Shown piece by piece: positions 1 through 14,989 of a DNA stretch of 64,000 nucleotides. Position 1 is the stretch's first letter. Each line of letters begins with the position of its first letter. A model generated the notes under the pieces. That model was not told where the DNA came from and did not search any database. It saw only the letters and a list, made by a program, of their open reading frames with translations. Source of the DNA: Pseudorasbora parva (lineage: Eukaryota > Chordata > Actinopteri > Cypriniformes > Gobionidae); contig NC_090188.1 of the NCBI RefSeq assembly GCF_024679245.1, positions 37,230,992-37,294,991 of the forward strand. Reading direction: 5' to 3'. A program made the position numbers and the translations under genes.

Positions 1-270
1 TAGCTTCGGTTAAGTGACACGTCGAAATTTAAATTGTTTTTCGCTAAAATGTCCGACACTAAATTTCATAAAGGCCTCGTCAGGTTCACAGGGCGAAGGT
101 CACATGACACGCGTAAACCAATGACCTCGTTTTGAGAACCAGATTATTATTATTTTTTTTGGTCAATATATTATTTTTTCGTATCATTACAGTGTTTAGA
201 TTATAAGAAAATAATGATATGATAAAAAATATATTTTATTAATATGTTATGCTATGTCCTCTGAGATAAC
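1..270. other. AT-rich intergenic DNA
   Basis: No gene is seen. A phrase like CATAAAGGCCTCGTCAGGTT (near 68) has a diverged partner near 5963, suggesting an old dispersed repeat. Confidence 0.4.
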
Positions 271-1236
271 ACCAGGGCCCAGTTTTTCAAAAGTAATCCA
301 CTAGGATTTTGGATATCGGATTGGATGAAATCTTGAAAATGTGTTTTTCAAAAGAAAAAACGGATTACATAATCGGATTAGATCAAGTAATCCAATCTGG
401 GGTTTGATCCGGATCAAACCTTTAGTTTGGGTTTTTCAGAATTTTTTTGTAGGATTTGGATCACTTTGATCCCGAAAATATGGATTAAACTGATCCCATC
501 AGAAGGGTGGATTCAGCGACGATTTCATGCCCAAAATGTGATGAAAACTTAAAAAATGTATCAAATAATACTATATTTGGATCATGCAATATCCTACAAG
601 ATATCCTATTTTTTCATAAGGTTTTAATTGTATTTGTTCATCCGTCAGGCTAAAGTGATAAGGTAGGCTTTAACGTATTCTGCCTTTCAGTATAGTTCTA
701 CAGCAAAGTAGAAAGAGTTTGGTCTCATAAAATAATCCCCCAAACAGCTGTCAAAATTGACCAAAAACAATACATTTTATTCTGTCACTAACTGATATAT
801 ATATTCATCACAATCGAAAATATTTTTGTTTTTAGAATATTTATCAGTGAAGCATGCAATGATTACAGAATAACCAAAAAATGCAAAGAATGGCAATCAC
901 TGATTTTTGTTTTGTTTAGTTTTTTTTAATTAAATGTGTGTTTTCATTTCAAATAAAATTAACCTTATATTGACCCCACACTGGCTATTCTACGTGTTGC
1001 TCTTTACATATCTATAGTTCTACATTGTGATTCTCTATCCTGTTTGAGCACTGGTTATCCAGATTTAGTGATCCTGAACAGTTCCTATCCGGATCAGATT
1101 GATCCAATCCGATGTTGCTTTAAAAAACTGGCTCCAAAAGTAAGCTGGATTGCGTGATCACGGATCACAAAAAAAGGATTACTAAATCCGGATCAATTTT
1201 CTCCGGATTAAACTTTTTAAAAAACCGGGCCCAGGG
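271..1236. mobile_element. Non-autonomous DNA transposon, ends GGGCCCAGTTTTT
   Basis: The left end AGGGCCCAGTTTTTCAAAAG at about 274 is matched in inverted orientation by TTTTTAAAAAACCGGGCCCA near 1214-1233. The interior is rich in GGATTA/TAATCC and GATCC words near both ends, showing extended inverted ends. It has no transposase. Confidence 0.7.
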
Positions 1237-1566
1237 GCCTATCTGCTCAAAACTAGGATAAGGGATTAAGCCGGGATATCTTGGTGATCTTGACATCTGT
1301 ATACAAAATTTAGTACACCGTTGTCGTGTAAACGTACCCTGAAGGCACACTCACACCAAGAACAATAATAAAAAATAATAACTCTATATTAGTTGATAAA
1401 TTGAGCCAGGATCATCAAGATATCCTTGTCTATACCAAACTTTGTTTAAAGATGATTATCAACTATGTTATGAAAGATAAAATAATTATTTGAAATGCAA
1501 TTTTTCTTTATGCAATATGTTTGTAAAATTGCCATAAGCAGGTATTGTAATTTTTTTTTTTTTTTA
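1237..1566. other. AT-rich spacer with inverted fragment pair
   Basis: TTAAGCCGGGATATCTTGGTGATC near 1265-1290 is echoed in reverse by GAGCCAGGATCATCAAGATATC near 1404-1424, suggesting a small decayed foldback element. No gene is seen. Confidence 0.35.
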
Positions 1567-1747
1567 AATAAAAAAAATCAGGCCGCAATTGAAAATTTTG
1601 ACAGATCTAAAAAAAATTGTTGGCCAAATTGAATTTGTTTAAATAAATTACATCAATTCACAGAAATTCAGTTTGGCCTACTGAAAAATTCAGATGTGAT
1701 CAGTAACTACAACATTTTCAGTTGGGGCCTGATTTTTTTATTATAAT
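1567..1747. mobile_element. Small foldback (MITE-like) element
   Basis: ATAAAAAAAATCAGGCCGCA at about 1567-1587 is the inverse of the GGGGCCTGATTTTTTTAT sequence at about 1724-1741, with similarity continuing inward for about 35 bases. The size is about 180 bp. It sits directly left of the Tc1 element. Confidence 0.5.
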
Positions 1748-1768
1748 TTTTTTACATTGTATTATATA

Positions 1769-3343
1769 CAGGTCCTTCTCAAAAGTTAGCATATGTGTTA
1801 AAAGTTCATTATTTTTTCATAATGTAACGATAAAAATTCAACTTTCATATATTTTAGAGTCATTGCACACCAACTGAAATATTTCAGGTCTTTTATTGTT
1901 TTAATACTGATGATTTTGGCATACAGCTCATGAAAACCCAAAATTCCTGTCTCAAAAGATTAGCATATCATGAAACAGTTCTCTAAACGAGCTATTAACC
2001 TAATCATCTGAATCAACTAATTAACTCTAAACACCTGCAAAAGATTCCTGAGGCTTTTAAAAACTCCCAGCCTGGTTCATCAAAACCGCAATCATGGGTA
2101 AGACTGCCGACCTGACTGCTGTCCAGAAGGCCATCACTGACACCCTCAAGCAAGAGGGTAAGACACAGAAATAAATTTCTGAACGAATAAGCTGTTCCCA
2201 GAGTGCTGTATCAAGGCACCTCAGTGGGAAGTCTGTGGGAAGGAAAAAGTGTGGCAAAAACTGCTGCACAACGAGAAGAGGTGACCGGACCGTGAGGAAT
2301 ATTGTGGAGAAGGACCGATTCCAGACCTTGGGGGACCTGCGGAAGCAGTGGACTGAGTCTGGAGAAGAAACATCCAGAGCCACCGTGCACAGTCGTGAGC
2401 AGGAAACGGGCTACAGGTGCCGCATTCCCCGGGTCAAGCCACTTTTGGGCTACAGAGAAGCAGCACTGGACTGTTGCTCAGTGGTCCAAAGTACTTTTTT
2501 CGGATGAAAACAAATTTTGCATGTCATTCGGAAATCAAGGTGCCAGAGTCTGGAGGAAGACTGGGGAGAAGGAAATGCCAAAATGCCTGAAGTCCAGTGT
2601 CAAGTACCCACAGGCAGTGATGGTCTGGGGTGCCATGTCAGCTGCTGGTGTTGGTCCACTGTGTTTTATCAAGGGCAGGGTCAATGCAGCTAGCTATCAG
2701 GAGATTTTGGAGCACTTCATGCTTCCATCTGCTGAAAAGCTTTATGGAGATGAAGATTTGGTTTTTCAGCACGACCTGGCACCTGCTCACAGTGCCAAAA
2801 CCACTGGTCAATGGTTTACTGACCATGGTATTACTGTGCTCAATTGGCCTGCCAACTCTCCTGACCTGAACCCTATAGAGAATCTGTGGGATATTGTGGA
2901 GAGAAAGTTGAGAGACACAAGACCCAACACTCTGGATGAGCTTAAGGCCGCTATCGAAGCATCCTGGGCCTCCATAACACCTCAGCAGTGCCACAGGCTG
3001 ATCGCCTCCATGCCACGCCGGATTGAAGCAGTCATTTCTGCAAAAGGATTCCCGAACAACTATTGAGTGCATAACTGAACATAATTATTTGAAGGTTGAC
3101 TTTTTTTGTATTAAAAACACTTTTCTTTTATTGGTCGGATGAAATATACTAATCTTTTGAGACAGGAATTTTGGGTTTTCATGAGCTGTATGCCAAAATC
3201 ATCAGTATTAAAACAATAAAAGAGCTGAAATATTTCAGTTGGTGTGGAATGAATCTAAAATAAATGAAAGTTTAATTTTTATCCTTACATTATGGTAAAT
3301 AATGAACTTTTATCACATATGCTAATTCTTTGAGAAGGACCTG
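1769..3343 (+). mobile_element. Tc1/mariner element (full length, inactive), TA target site
   Basis: The 1575-bp element begins CAGGTCCTTCTCAAAAG and ends TTTGAGAAGGACCTG, flanked by TA at 1767-1768 and 3344-3345. Each terminal inverted repeat is about 205 bp (1769-1975 and 3140-3343) with repeated inner and outer motifs (CTCAAAA...AGCATAT), the IR/DR layout of fish Tc1 elements. It encloses one transposase pseudogene. Copies of this family are frequent in cyprinids. Confidence 0.95.
2094..3066 (+). pseudogene. Tc1-type DD34E transposase pseudogene
   Basis: The natural start is ATG at 2094 (MGKTADLTAVQK). The frame hits a TAA stop at 2172-2174 (codon 27), resumes in the same frame through the paired-like DNA-binding region, then changes frame near 2446, where RVKPLL jumps to WATEKQHW. 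This fits loss of a short segment not divisible by three. Downstream, the catalytic half is well kept: FSDENKF (first Asp), FQHDLAPAHS (second Asp) and SPDLNPIENLW (Glu), with 34 residues between the second Asp and the Glu. The frame ends at TGA 3064-3066. The catalytic triad survives, but the protein cannot be made in one piece. It cuts and pastes DNA at TA sites in active relatives. Confidence 0.93.
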
Positions 3344-3345
3344 TA

Positions 3346-3882
3346 CAATGTATCTATACATTGTATCTCATTTGCATTTTAATGTGTTCTTGGGTCAGCA
3401 GGTAATAAAAAAGAGGTGTAATAATGGTAGTAGTAATTTGCAAGATTTTCATATATCATTTCATAATTCATAATTTCATAATATCTACTATTATAGGAAT
3501 ATTACAAATATAATTTATTATGTCTCCTAAAATACCTGATAAACTTTAAGTCCTGGTGTCCTCTACAGTGGACATGTATGAAAATAACAGAACGTTTTAT
3601 ATTGATTTTAAATGCCATAAAAAAATGTTCCTGAAATGTTGATTTATAACAAAAAATTTGAAAATTAGTCAGATTTAAATGTTAATATTATAATGCATTA
3701 GAGTGTTAAATTTGATCACTAATTTAATGTCAGTCATTTTTAAAGTACAAGTATCTGTGCAAAGCCCAGAATGTGATCTCTACAAGAAAACTCTGACACC
3801 TTTCAGAGAAATTCACAAAAATAATGTCCACTACAGAGGACAAATGTCTATTTCTGGGTCCCATGAGTATATATATATATAT
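3346..3882. other. AT-rich DNA with decayed TIR element
   Basis: GTCCTCTACAGTGGAC at about 3559-3574 and GTCCACTACAGAGGAC at about 3826-3841 form imperfect inverted ends about 270 bp apart, probably a small non-autonomous transposon. No gene is seen. Confidence 0.45.
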
Positions 3883-3955
3883 TTATTTCAGTTGGTGTGC
3901 AATGAATCTAAAATATATGAAAGTTAAATTTTTATCATTACATTATGGAAATATA
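3883..3955 (+). mobile_element. Solo terminal fragment of the 1769-3343 Tc1 family
   Basis: TTTCAGTTGGTGTGCAATGA and the following bases match the right inverted repeat of the element at 1769-3343 (compare 3233-3297). It is an end fragment without the transposase. Confidence 0.7.
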
Positions 3956-3974
3956 ATGTATAACGGTGTATATA

Positions 3975-4484
<510 letters not shown>

Positions 4485-4488
4485 TATA

Positions 4489-4588
4489 CACTGATCAGGC
4501 ATAACATTATGACCATCTTGGGCACTCTGACTGGTCTGTGGCTATGCAGACCCAAACACAACAAACTATGATGGACTGTGTATTCCAT
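4489..4588 (-). mobile_element. Tc1 end fragment, copy B
   Basis: It starts CACTGATCAGGCATAACATT and continues into GACTGGTCTGTGGCTATGCA, the same order as copy C (51325-51912), after an internal deletion. It stops in a second (TA)n array. Confidence 0.8.
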
Positions 4589-4720
<132 letters not shown>

Positions 4721-6011
4721 GAGAATGTGAGAATGGCTGTGTCGTGGTTTAGTCTCTGTCTCCCTCTATTGGCCACAGTCAGATCATGCAGTATGAATTT
4801 GCAACCCTGTGGAATTAGTTATGTTTAAAAAAAAATTGAAGCCATTTGAGACTTATATAATCTGTTACAATATTTGAAAGCAAAAAAATAAATTGAGTCC
4901 CCATTTGACCTGATCTTAAGATATTTTCTCAAGGCAGCTTTTCAAGGTTTAGAACTCGATTAAATTGAACCTATGAAAGAAGTGAGTGAAGGCCGCCTGG
5001 CAGTCCTGCTAAAGGCCGCTGTCATCAATCTTTCAGATAGGCAGGTTGTGTTTGAGGTGGGGGGCTGTGTTTATGTGCTGTGTGTGCTTTCAGTGCTGAG
5101 TATGCTCCTTTAACAATGATCCTCTACAAACAAATGGAAATAAGACCAAAACACCACTAGAGACTCTGTGTGGCAGTGGAGACTGGGACACTCATATGTG
5201 TGTGTAATAGTACAATAAAAAAATGAATGAAATTATCACACTTTATTTCCTGATAGATTAGCAGCCATCTGTAAACAAGGGCACGTTTCCCCTTGCCTCC
5301 ATCTTTTTTCCAGTACATGAATCCCATGCACTGGTACCAAATTGAATTTCCACAGCGCCTCTGCCAGTCGCCGGCAGCTCATAAACACACTGAAGAGCAT
5401 CAGGGGCAATTTATTGAAATTGAGCTCTGTGAGGCTGAGAGCAGCACCTTGTAATTGTTGCAAACATTTGAGTGCGGTCAAGGTGACATCTTTATTATGA
5501 GGCAAATCTGCCAACTTTTATTAGACTCGAGTCAAAATACATTATCAAGAGTATTAAAAAAAAAGATGAACATTTTTAATAAAATGTAAACATTAGTAGA
5601 GGTGAACAGGCCAGTTGTAACATGTATAGACAATATCTGTCATATCTTTGGTATGAGAAATGTTGTGCAAAATTGTTATTTTTATTATTATTTCAGCTGT
5701 CAGCTTATTTAAGCTAAAGTCTAAAGGATTTCTATATTATATTTATTTAAAATTAGTTATTTAAAATTTTTAAATGGTGGCTCAATAGTTTTGTACAATA
5801 TTATTTTTAAATGTTCATGCTGAAACCCACACACTTAACACAGTGACACATAGCACAGTATAACTTATGTGCTATTTCCAATTCATCTGAAGTCATATGA
5901 TAGCTTTGTTTGAGTAACAGGCAGAAGTGTTATTTGCTAAAAATCTCTTACACTCAAACTTCATAAAGACCTCATCAGGTTAGATCTTTATGAAATTTGA
6001 TTCTGAGATAT
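4721..6011. other. Intergenic, no gene recognised
   Basis: 5230-5530 has balanced composition but no convincing frame or splice structure. 5530-5900 is AT-rich. Nothing else was seen. Confidence 0.5.
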
Positions 6012-6311
6012 AGGGCCCTATTTTACCGATCTGAGCGCATGGCTCAGGTGCACATAGGGCGTGTCCGACCGAATCTAGTTTAATGACGGAAAAAACGGTC
6101 GACACGCCATACATGGTCTAAAAGGGCTGTGCTTAGTCTCAAAAAAGCAACACGCCAACAATGTGCACACACCTGGTTTTCAGACCAGCCATGGGCAAAC
6201 AGATGGACGCGAATGCATTTGCTATTTAAACAATGTGCTGGACGTGGAAATGATAACTGGGTCGGTCTGAAACTAGCAAAAAACACGCATTGCGTCGGGT
6301 GTATAGGGCCC
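6012..6311. mobile_element. Short non-autonomous DNA transposon, family X (GGGCCCTAT ends)
   Basis: The ATAGGGCCCTATTTTACCGA end at 6010 is mirrored by GTGTATAGGGCCCG at the right. The interior GCGCATGG...AGGTGCAC and TGGTTTTCAGACCA...TTTGCTATTTAAACAA recurs at 12774-14096 in an interrupted copy. Confidence 0.7.
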
Positions 6312-6840
6312 GTTTTGTTCTGTTACAGTTTCCGTTCCAATTCCACTTTTAGTTTGTTTCTCGTTGTTTCCTTTTATGGTCACTAAGTATTTTTTCATTG
6401 GTTGTCATGGTTATTCATTGTTTCATTGATTTATCACACCTGCTGGTATGCAGAACGGTATGGACTTATCTAACTCTGGGGGAAACGGTGAATAAGCTAA
6501 AGTCCCAAAAGGTCGGCATGGTCCTTTAAAGCAAAAGTCTAAGTGCGTCACGGGTATGTTCTGGTTCAGTTTAATTCTAGTTTTCTCATTTCCTTTGTTT
6601 TCATTTACCTGCCGTTTTCCTGGTTAATGATGTGAATGTCACACCTGTTTCAGTTTCTATATTTAAGCCCTCAGTTTATTCAGTTATTATATTATTTGTT
6701 TGGTGTCGTCTATGTTATACATGTTGATTTTTGATAAGCTTTCTCCTGTGATCTCCTGCGAGTACTTTTGTTGGATTTTTGGGATTATAGACATTGTGCA
6801 CTTTAATACAGCCCTTCTGTGACAAAGTGGCACGCAGCTA
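6312..6840 (+). repeat. Possible degenerate solo LTR or other dispersed repeat
   Basis: The sequence has T-rich runs of short words (GTTTCCTTT, TTCCTTTGTTTTC), a CTATATTTAAGCCCTCAG promoter-like box near 6657 and a pyrimidine-rich right half. This resembles fish Gypsy-type LTRs, but no clear TG...CA ends or target duplication was found. Confidence 0.25.
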
Positions 6841-8100
6841 TATTATAATTATTTCAAATTGGTTATTTAACACTTAATGGTTTCGACTTAAAATATTACA
6901 GAAAAAAAAGAACTTGCAGTAAAAAAAAAAAAATTTCCCTTGGAAGCTAAAATTGTGCCTACTCCATATTTAGCCAGTTAAACTGTTCGCCACAGTTTAA
7001 TATATGCTAAACGTGTTATTAGCATGAAAACAGACTCAAAGACTGTCCTCTCAATGGATTAAAAACTTGTAATCTTGCTTTGGAAAAACTGACAGATATG
7101 ATTAGATGAAATGTAGATTTATTTAAAAAGATAATCAACCTATTTATACAATTTGTTAACAACCAGATAATGTTTAAAAATAATGACCGTGAACAAATTT
7201 TGAACCAATTATTGTCTTAAACAACAACAGATGCTGAACTTATTTTTTTTTATTACGTTTTAATTTTTGTTCTTTATTTGTGTAATTATTTTAACTTTAT
7301 TATATATGTTGGAGTGGGAAAGATGTAATTGTTCTGTATTTTATGTTCCTGTGGATAGTATAAAAAAGATTTTAAAAATACAAATAAAAAAACAAAAAAA
7401 CTGTTAATTGAACAACTGTAAGTAACCTTTCCTTATATGGTGAAAAACTGTAAATGTTTTAACATTACCTTAGATGCAATTTCACTCTAAAATACAGTCA
7501 AATATGTTTTTACAGTTCCTGTAAGTCATATCACATGATTATATTTGACATTTTTTTGTTAAAATATTTTATATTTTGTGTATATGATTTTGTGTGCAGT
7601 GTCAATATATGAATATTGGACATGTTTTATGCACAGACCATGCACTTATCACATGTAGCTTTCTGTATTATTATGGTGGTTATCAGTACAACTACAATTT
7701 AAGGTAAAAAGCAGATTTTTGTAGTTCAAGTAGTAAATTACCATTATATCAACATTAAATATATGGCAATAAGTTGAAAAATATATCTGAAAATATTTTT
7801 TCACCATATTTAAACTCTATATATCTGGCAACCACATTTTTTGTTGTTTAGTTTTTTTACTGTAAACGTTACAGGATGTTTTTTTTCTTCAGTGCACCCT
7901 ACCTTATTGAAATAATAGCTACATAGGCCTACTTTAACAGTGTTAGCATTAATCATCAGTTGAATTCAAATGCATCACACATTTAGACAGCAGAAGAAAA
8001 ACAGTGGACGCCCACTTCATACCTCAAAATCATCTTTTGTTCAGCCAGAGAGAACTTGACTGTACTTTTTTTTACGTCACTCCAGCTTGTTTGTGAATGA
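6841..8100. other. AT-rich intergenic DNA
   Basis: A CTGTAAA/TTTACAG-rich block (7380-7900) may be an old transposon. No gene is seen. Confidence 0.4.

Positions 8101-9641
<1,541 letters not shown>

Positions 9642-9714
<73 letters not shown>
9642..9714. repeat. (GT)n microsatellite
   Basis: About 36 GT units directly abutting a pentanucleotide array. Confidence 0.98.
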
Positions 9715-9716
<2 letters not shown>

Positions 9717-9752
9717 TGTGATGTGATGTGATGTGATGTGATGTGATGTGAT
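9715..9752. repeat. (GATGT)n array
   Basis: Seven to eight GATGT units follow the GT run, apparently derived from it. Confidence 0.95.
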
Positions 9753-10340
9753 TAACGTTGTAAGGTAGACGTGATCAGCTGACAGTCAGCTGATGCGAGT
9801 TTGACAGATGTGACCTGCCAGAACAGACACTATACGCTTGATATATAGCCTAGTGTGTACATTATGTGTCATAATTTTATTCATGCTAATTATTCAAATA
9901 AATCTAATATTCTAATAAAGATAATGTAATTACCTATACAGATTATTATTATTAATACTATTATAATATTAATATAAGAATAATCCAGAAATAACAAAAA
10001 TATAAATGTTTCATCAAATATACACTGTAATAAATCCTGTTGCTTTTACAGAAAAAAAGGCTGTTGTGGATGCAGAATAATTCCTATTTACTGAGCAACT
10101 CTTTATCATTTAAAACTGTAATTTACAAATAATAATATTTCTGCTGAATTAGCAAGGCAGCGCTGCTTTTAAAATCTATTTTGAACCTTTAACATGTGCT
10201 AAAAACCAGCCATATATTATTATAGCATCGATTATTTTATTTTATTATACTGTTCAAAGTTTTTTTTTTATTATACTGAAAAAAAGTATCTTATGCTCAC
10301 CAAGTCTGCATTCAAACTGTTTTGTATTTGAATATGTTTT
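9753..10340. other. AT-rich intergenic DNA
   Basis: Runs of TAATATTA-type words. No gene was recognised. Confidence 0.4.
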
Positions 10341-10784
10341 AAAGGGGTGTTTGCATGCAATTTGACTTTTTTTTACTTTAGTTAGTGTGTAATGTTGCTG
10401 CTTGAGCATAAACAGTATCTGCAAAGTTACAGCGCTGAAAGTTCAATGCAAACGGAGATATTGTCTTTTAAAGTTATGGCAGTTTGTTGCCTACAAAAGC
10501 GGCCAGTTTGGACTACAACAAGCTTCTTCCTGGGTTGGTGACATCATAAACCCTTGCTAGTCTCCGCAGATGTGACTTCTGCCCGTAATGGGAAGGGGCG
10601 TGGCGTTACGGACAATAAAAATACATGAAGCTACATTTGACCATCTACCCAATCTAAGACCATTGCGATTTTCTGAGAGATGGGCTTCAAAGAAGCGGGA
10701 AGCAACGTAAAAAAATATATATATATTTTTTTAATTGACATGGTTTACTGCGCCCCATAAACAAAACACGGAACCACCCCTTTA
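10341..10784. mobile_element. Non-autonomous DNA transposon, ends AAAGGGGTG
   Basis: It starts TTAAAGGGGTGTTTGCATGC and ends GGAACCACCCCTTTATAA, imperfect inverted ends next to a TTAA-like target. The interior is of higher GC than its flanks. It has no transposase. Confidence 0.65.
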
Positions 10785-10955
10785 TAATGAAATGTGTTCC
10801 TGTGATGGAAAAGCTGAATTTTCATAATTGTCTTTTGCTGATTTGACGCTCAAGTAACATTTCTTTTATTATCAATGTTGGTATGTTTTATTGTTTTAAT
10901 GTTTTATTATTAATGTTAAATTTTTATCATTGCTGATCCCATTAAAAGCTATTTT

Positions 10956-11114
<159 letters not shown>

Positions 11115-11122
11115 GAAATAAG

Positions 11123-11124
<2 letters not shown>

Positions 11125-11212
<88 letters not shown>

Positions 11213-11213
11213 C
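11125..11213. repeat. (GT)n microsatellite
   Basis: About 40 GT units ending GTGGGTGGGTGT, separated by only about 10 bp from the GATA array. Confidence 0.98.
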
Positions 11214-11475
11214 GGCATGTTTTTGTGACATATGAGGACACAAATGTGTATAATGGCATGGGTATGACACAGGTATTACAGGAGAGGGTGAAATATGAGG
11301 ATATTACCCATGTCCCCACTTTTCAAAATGCTTATAAATCATACAGGATGAATTTTTTTTTAGAAAGTAAAAATGCAGAATGTTTCCTGTGATGGGTAGG
11401 TTTAGTGGATAGGATGTACAGTTTGTATGAAATCCATTATGCCTATGGAAAGTCCCCATAAAACATGGAAACACG

Positions 11476-11478
<3 letters not shown>
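11214..11478 (+). repeat. Dispersed repeat G, copy 2 (between two GT arrays)
   Basis: Same family as 9363-9641: AAAATGCAGAATGTTTCCTG, then GATGGGTAGGTTTAG, then CCTATGGAAAGTCCCC, then AACATGGAAACACGAC leading into a GT array. The left half has diverged. Confidence 0.85.

Positions 11479-11539
<61 letters not shown>
11479..11539. repeat. (GT)30 microsatellite
   Basis: Uninterrupted GT run. Confidence 0.98.
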
Positions 11540-11540
<1 letters not shown>

Positions 11541-11974
11541 GAGGCTGGAGAGCAGCTCATTACTGAAGCTCAGGCAGCGGCTCTTTGATGTGGCAATCAC
11601 TGGAATTCCACACAGATGTTGCTCTGGTCTCCGCAGCAACGGCAGAGGCGGAACAGCCGCCCAAGGACACCTTACTTCTGACTGTGTGTCTTACGACAAA
11701 AACAAAACTTCTCAAATAAACTAAAATATAAGATTAGACACAATATTCCTGTTTATTTTTGGTTACTATGTCATTCCTTTTTATATGTGTTATTTTAAGT
11801 AATTAATAATAACATGAATGAATCATATGACAAAAAGTAATAGTAAAGTATGAGTTTATATTAGTATCCTAGAAAGCAATGCTGAAAACATCAAGATAGA
11901 TAACAAAAACAAAGAAAGAATTTAAATACAGTCTAAATACTCATTAAACATTTTAAAAATATACATTTTTGATG
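11540..11974. other. Intergenic, no gene recognised
   Basis: 11540-11690 is GC-balanced and repeat-free. The rest is AT-rich. Confidence 0.4.
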
Positions 11975-12773
11975 CAATGCCATAAGAATGCTTTTCTTTG
12001 GTTCCCCAAAGAACCTTTCAGTAAGCAGTTCCTAAAGGGGTCCTATTATGCCCCTTTTTACAAGATGTAAGTCTTAGTTGTTCCCAGAATGTGTCTGTGA
12101 AGTTTCAGCTCAAAATACCCCACAGAACATGTACATTTCCATTTTTGAGTGGAAGAAAAAAACATGCTGTTTTCGTGCATGTAACTTTTAATGCAAATGA
12201 GCTGCTGCTCCGCCCCACTTTCTGGAAGAGGGCGGAGCCTGTACAGCTCGTGCCTCCATTGCTCTGCCAAAAACGAAAACATTTGTTTGGTATCGCGGTC
12301 ACACTCACGTGACATTGCAGTTCTTCATCATCATGAAAGTTTATCAGTCTAAACTTCTGATATATGGTTTTCTGAGCGCACACACCCGAAGCACGCACAC
12401 AGAAAGCTGGCCGTCAGACTGCGCGTCCCGTGAGTATCAAGCGCTTAAACTGTCAAATACATGTATATATGATCTGTGTATTAAAGTGACAGCAGCATAA
12501 TATACAGTATCTGCTTGTAATAATCAAACAACAAAAGAAAAAGAAAACAACTCAATCTCTTGATTGAATAACTTTAATAGCTTTAATAAGAATACATTTC
12601 TTACTTGAATGCTGCTGTTAAATACTCTGGCGAGGAGATACATGCGGACTGTGTGCACATTTAGGGCGGGGTCTAAGCGAATAGGTCAGATACCGACATC
12701 AAAGGTGGGCGTGGCCTAAGCACAAGTGACGTCACACTGAAGCACGTTCCTGAATGGCTCATTCTGAGACACT

Positions 12774-14096
12774 GGCCTATAACAATCTTAGTTCATGGTC
12801 TAAAGTGCACGGCACAGGTAGCCTGGATGCCAGCTGAACTTAGCCCCGGCCACAACATTTTTTTAGGTCAGGCGGTTCGGTCTGGCCTTGCTCCATAGAG
12901 GAGTAATTATCTCCGAACAGTTTCTGTTCGAAATCATCAGGGCGGGCTTTAGACGATGACGGACAGATTATCAACAGTAACGTAATCATCACGTCATCAA
13001 AAGGGGCTTGGGTTATATTTGTTCAAATCCTAAACGGAGAGCTTGTTTGTATCTGCATTCATCATCACAATTTCTCTCAGAAATGATGATCATGTTGGGT
13101 AAGTACTCTGTGTATCATTAAATTATTTTATTTTTTTACAACACCAGCAAAGATCGTGTATTCCAGCGCGCGTGCAGACAGGGTTGCCAAGTTTTTACAA
13201 CAAAATCCGCCAACTACTAGCCCTTAACAATAGCTTCTCGGGGGGTTCTCCGGGGGAAAATGGCGTTTGGAGGGTAAAATGTGTGTTATTTTGGCAAGGT
13301 TGCTGCTAAAATTCGCACTCATGGGTCTTAATATCACATAATAGTCGCTTCAACCCGCGGACATAGAAAACAACCCGCGGAAAAAAACACGGACTTGGCA
13401 ACACTGTTGAGCTCTGTTGACATTTGACAGCTAGCGTAATGCGTCGCTTCGTTGCTCTGATTGGCTGTAGGTCTGTCCAATTGAGGTCTTTCCTGGTTCG
13501 GTTGAAACGCCCCATAATCACAGCCCAATGGAGCAGAATCAGAATCATATTCTGACTAGAATTGAGTATGACCACATCAGGCTACGGCACAGGTGCACTT
13601 AGGACTCGTCCACTTTTGCTAGTTTAACAACGGGAAAAATGGTCAAAAGGCTACTTTGTAAAGGTAAAGGAAAGGTAAATGTGAAGGAAAGGGTAGTCGC
13701 ACAATCTAAAAGGTTTTCCCCTAGTCTCTTAATGAGTCATGGGTGTGTTGTGTCTAGTCTCATCTCCCTTTCTCTTTAACTGCCAGCTGTGCTCACACCA
13801 CGGCGGATTCGCTATTTACATGGGAGAATCTGCGAGTGGAAAGACTCAACGCTTCTCGATGTGCAGCCAACTATAGGCGCATATTACTAACGCAACCCAA
13901 TAACCCAACAATTCTGTTTTTAGTTGCATCAAAATAGCAATTGCCAACAATGCTCTTGGCCTGGTTTTCAGACCATGGCGAGTGGTTTGCTATTTAAACA
14001 ACGTTGTACGTGAAAATGATAACTGCGTCTGGCTGAAACTAGCAAAAAAAAACTTACGTTGCACTGGCGCTGCATTGTGCCGTGTGTATGATAGTT
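12774..14096. mobile_element. DNA transposon X, nested in O
   Basis: Matches the copy at 6012-6311: TTCATGGTCTAAAGTGCACG on the left and TGGTTTTCAGACCATGG...TTTGCTATTTAAACAACG, then CTGAAACTAGCAAAAAA, on the right. It is split by a further insertion at 12819. Confidence 0.7.
12819..13584. mobile_element. TAGCCTG-family transposon, 9-bp TSD, nested in X
   Basis: It begins TAGCCTGGATGCCAG and ends CATCAGGCTA. It is flanked by a perfect 9-bp duplication, CGGCACAGG, at 12810-12818 and 13585-13593. It is 766 bp long with no recognisable transposase. Removing it restores the family-X phrase around GCACGGCACAGGTGCAC. Confidence 0.85.
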
Positions 14097-14453
14097 TTGA
14101 TATGACAGGTCCATAGGGTGGCATGTGTACACACACATAAATATGTTCAAAAAATATAAACGTAAATTTTGCATAATAGGTCCCCTTTAAAAGATTTTTT
14201 TTTTCTTAGTGTGAAGAGCATTTTAATAATCTTTAAAAAAAAAAAAAAAAAAATCCCACTGTAACGAACCGTTAGTGATTCCATGGCTGTTAAAGGTTCT
14301 TAATATAACCATCAATGCCAATAAAGAAACTTTATTTTTAAGAGCATAAAGCTTTTTTAAGCTATCAGAAACAAGATCAGAAGAAACAGTGTGGAGCTCA
14401 CTGAATCTCCATAAAGTCTGAGATGAGAGGGGGCCGTAATTACACAGCACAGT

Positions 14454-14989
<536 letters not shown>

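Larger units (their letters stand above)
12033..14190. mobile_element. DNA transposon O, inserted in S at TTAA
   Basis: The ends AAAGGGGTCCTATTATGCCC and GCATAATAGGTCCCCTTT are inverted repeats. The flanks read CTAA (left, probably mutated) and TTAA (right), so the target duplication is TTAA. No transposase is present, so it is non-autonomous. A second, truncated copy starts at 53768. Confidence 0.8.
11975..14350. mobile_element. Repeat S (outermost host of a four-level nest)
   Basis: The left part GGTTCCCCAAAGAACCTTTC AGTAAGCAGTTCCTAA (12000-12036) continues after a 2.15-kb insertion as TTAAAAGATTTTTTTTTTCT TAGTGTGAAGAGCATTTTAA (14187-14226), ending AAACTTTATTTTTAAGAGCA near 14345. This is the order of a well-known dispersed fish repeat; a piece of the same family is at 29674-29712. 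Confidence 0.7.

Noticed and set aside
6312..6840. LTR retrotransposon
   Set aside because: No terminal TG/CA pair, target duplication, primer-binding site or internal coding region; listed only as a weak repeat.
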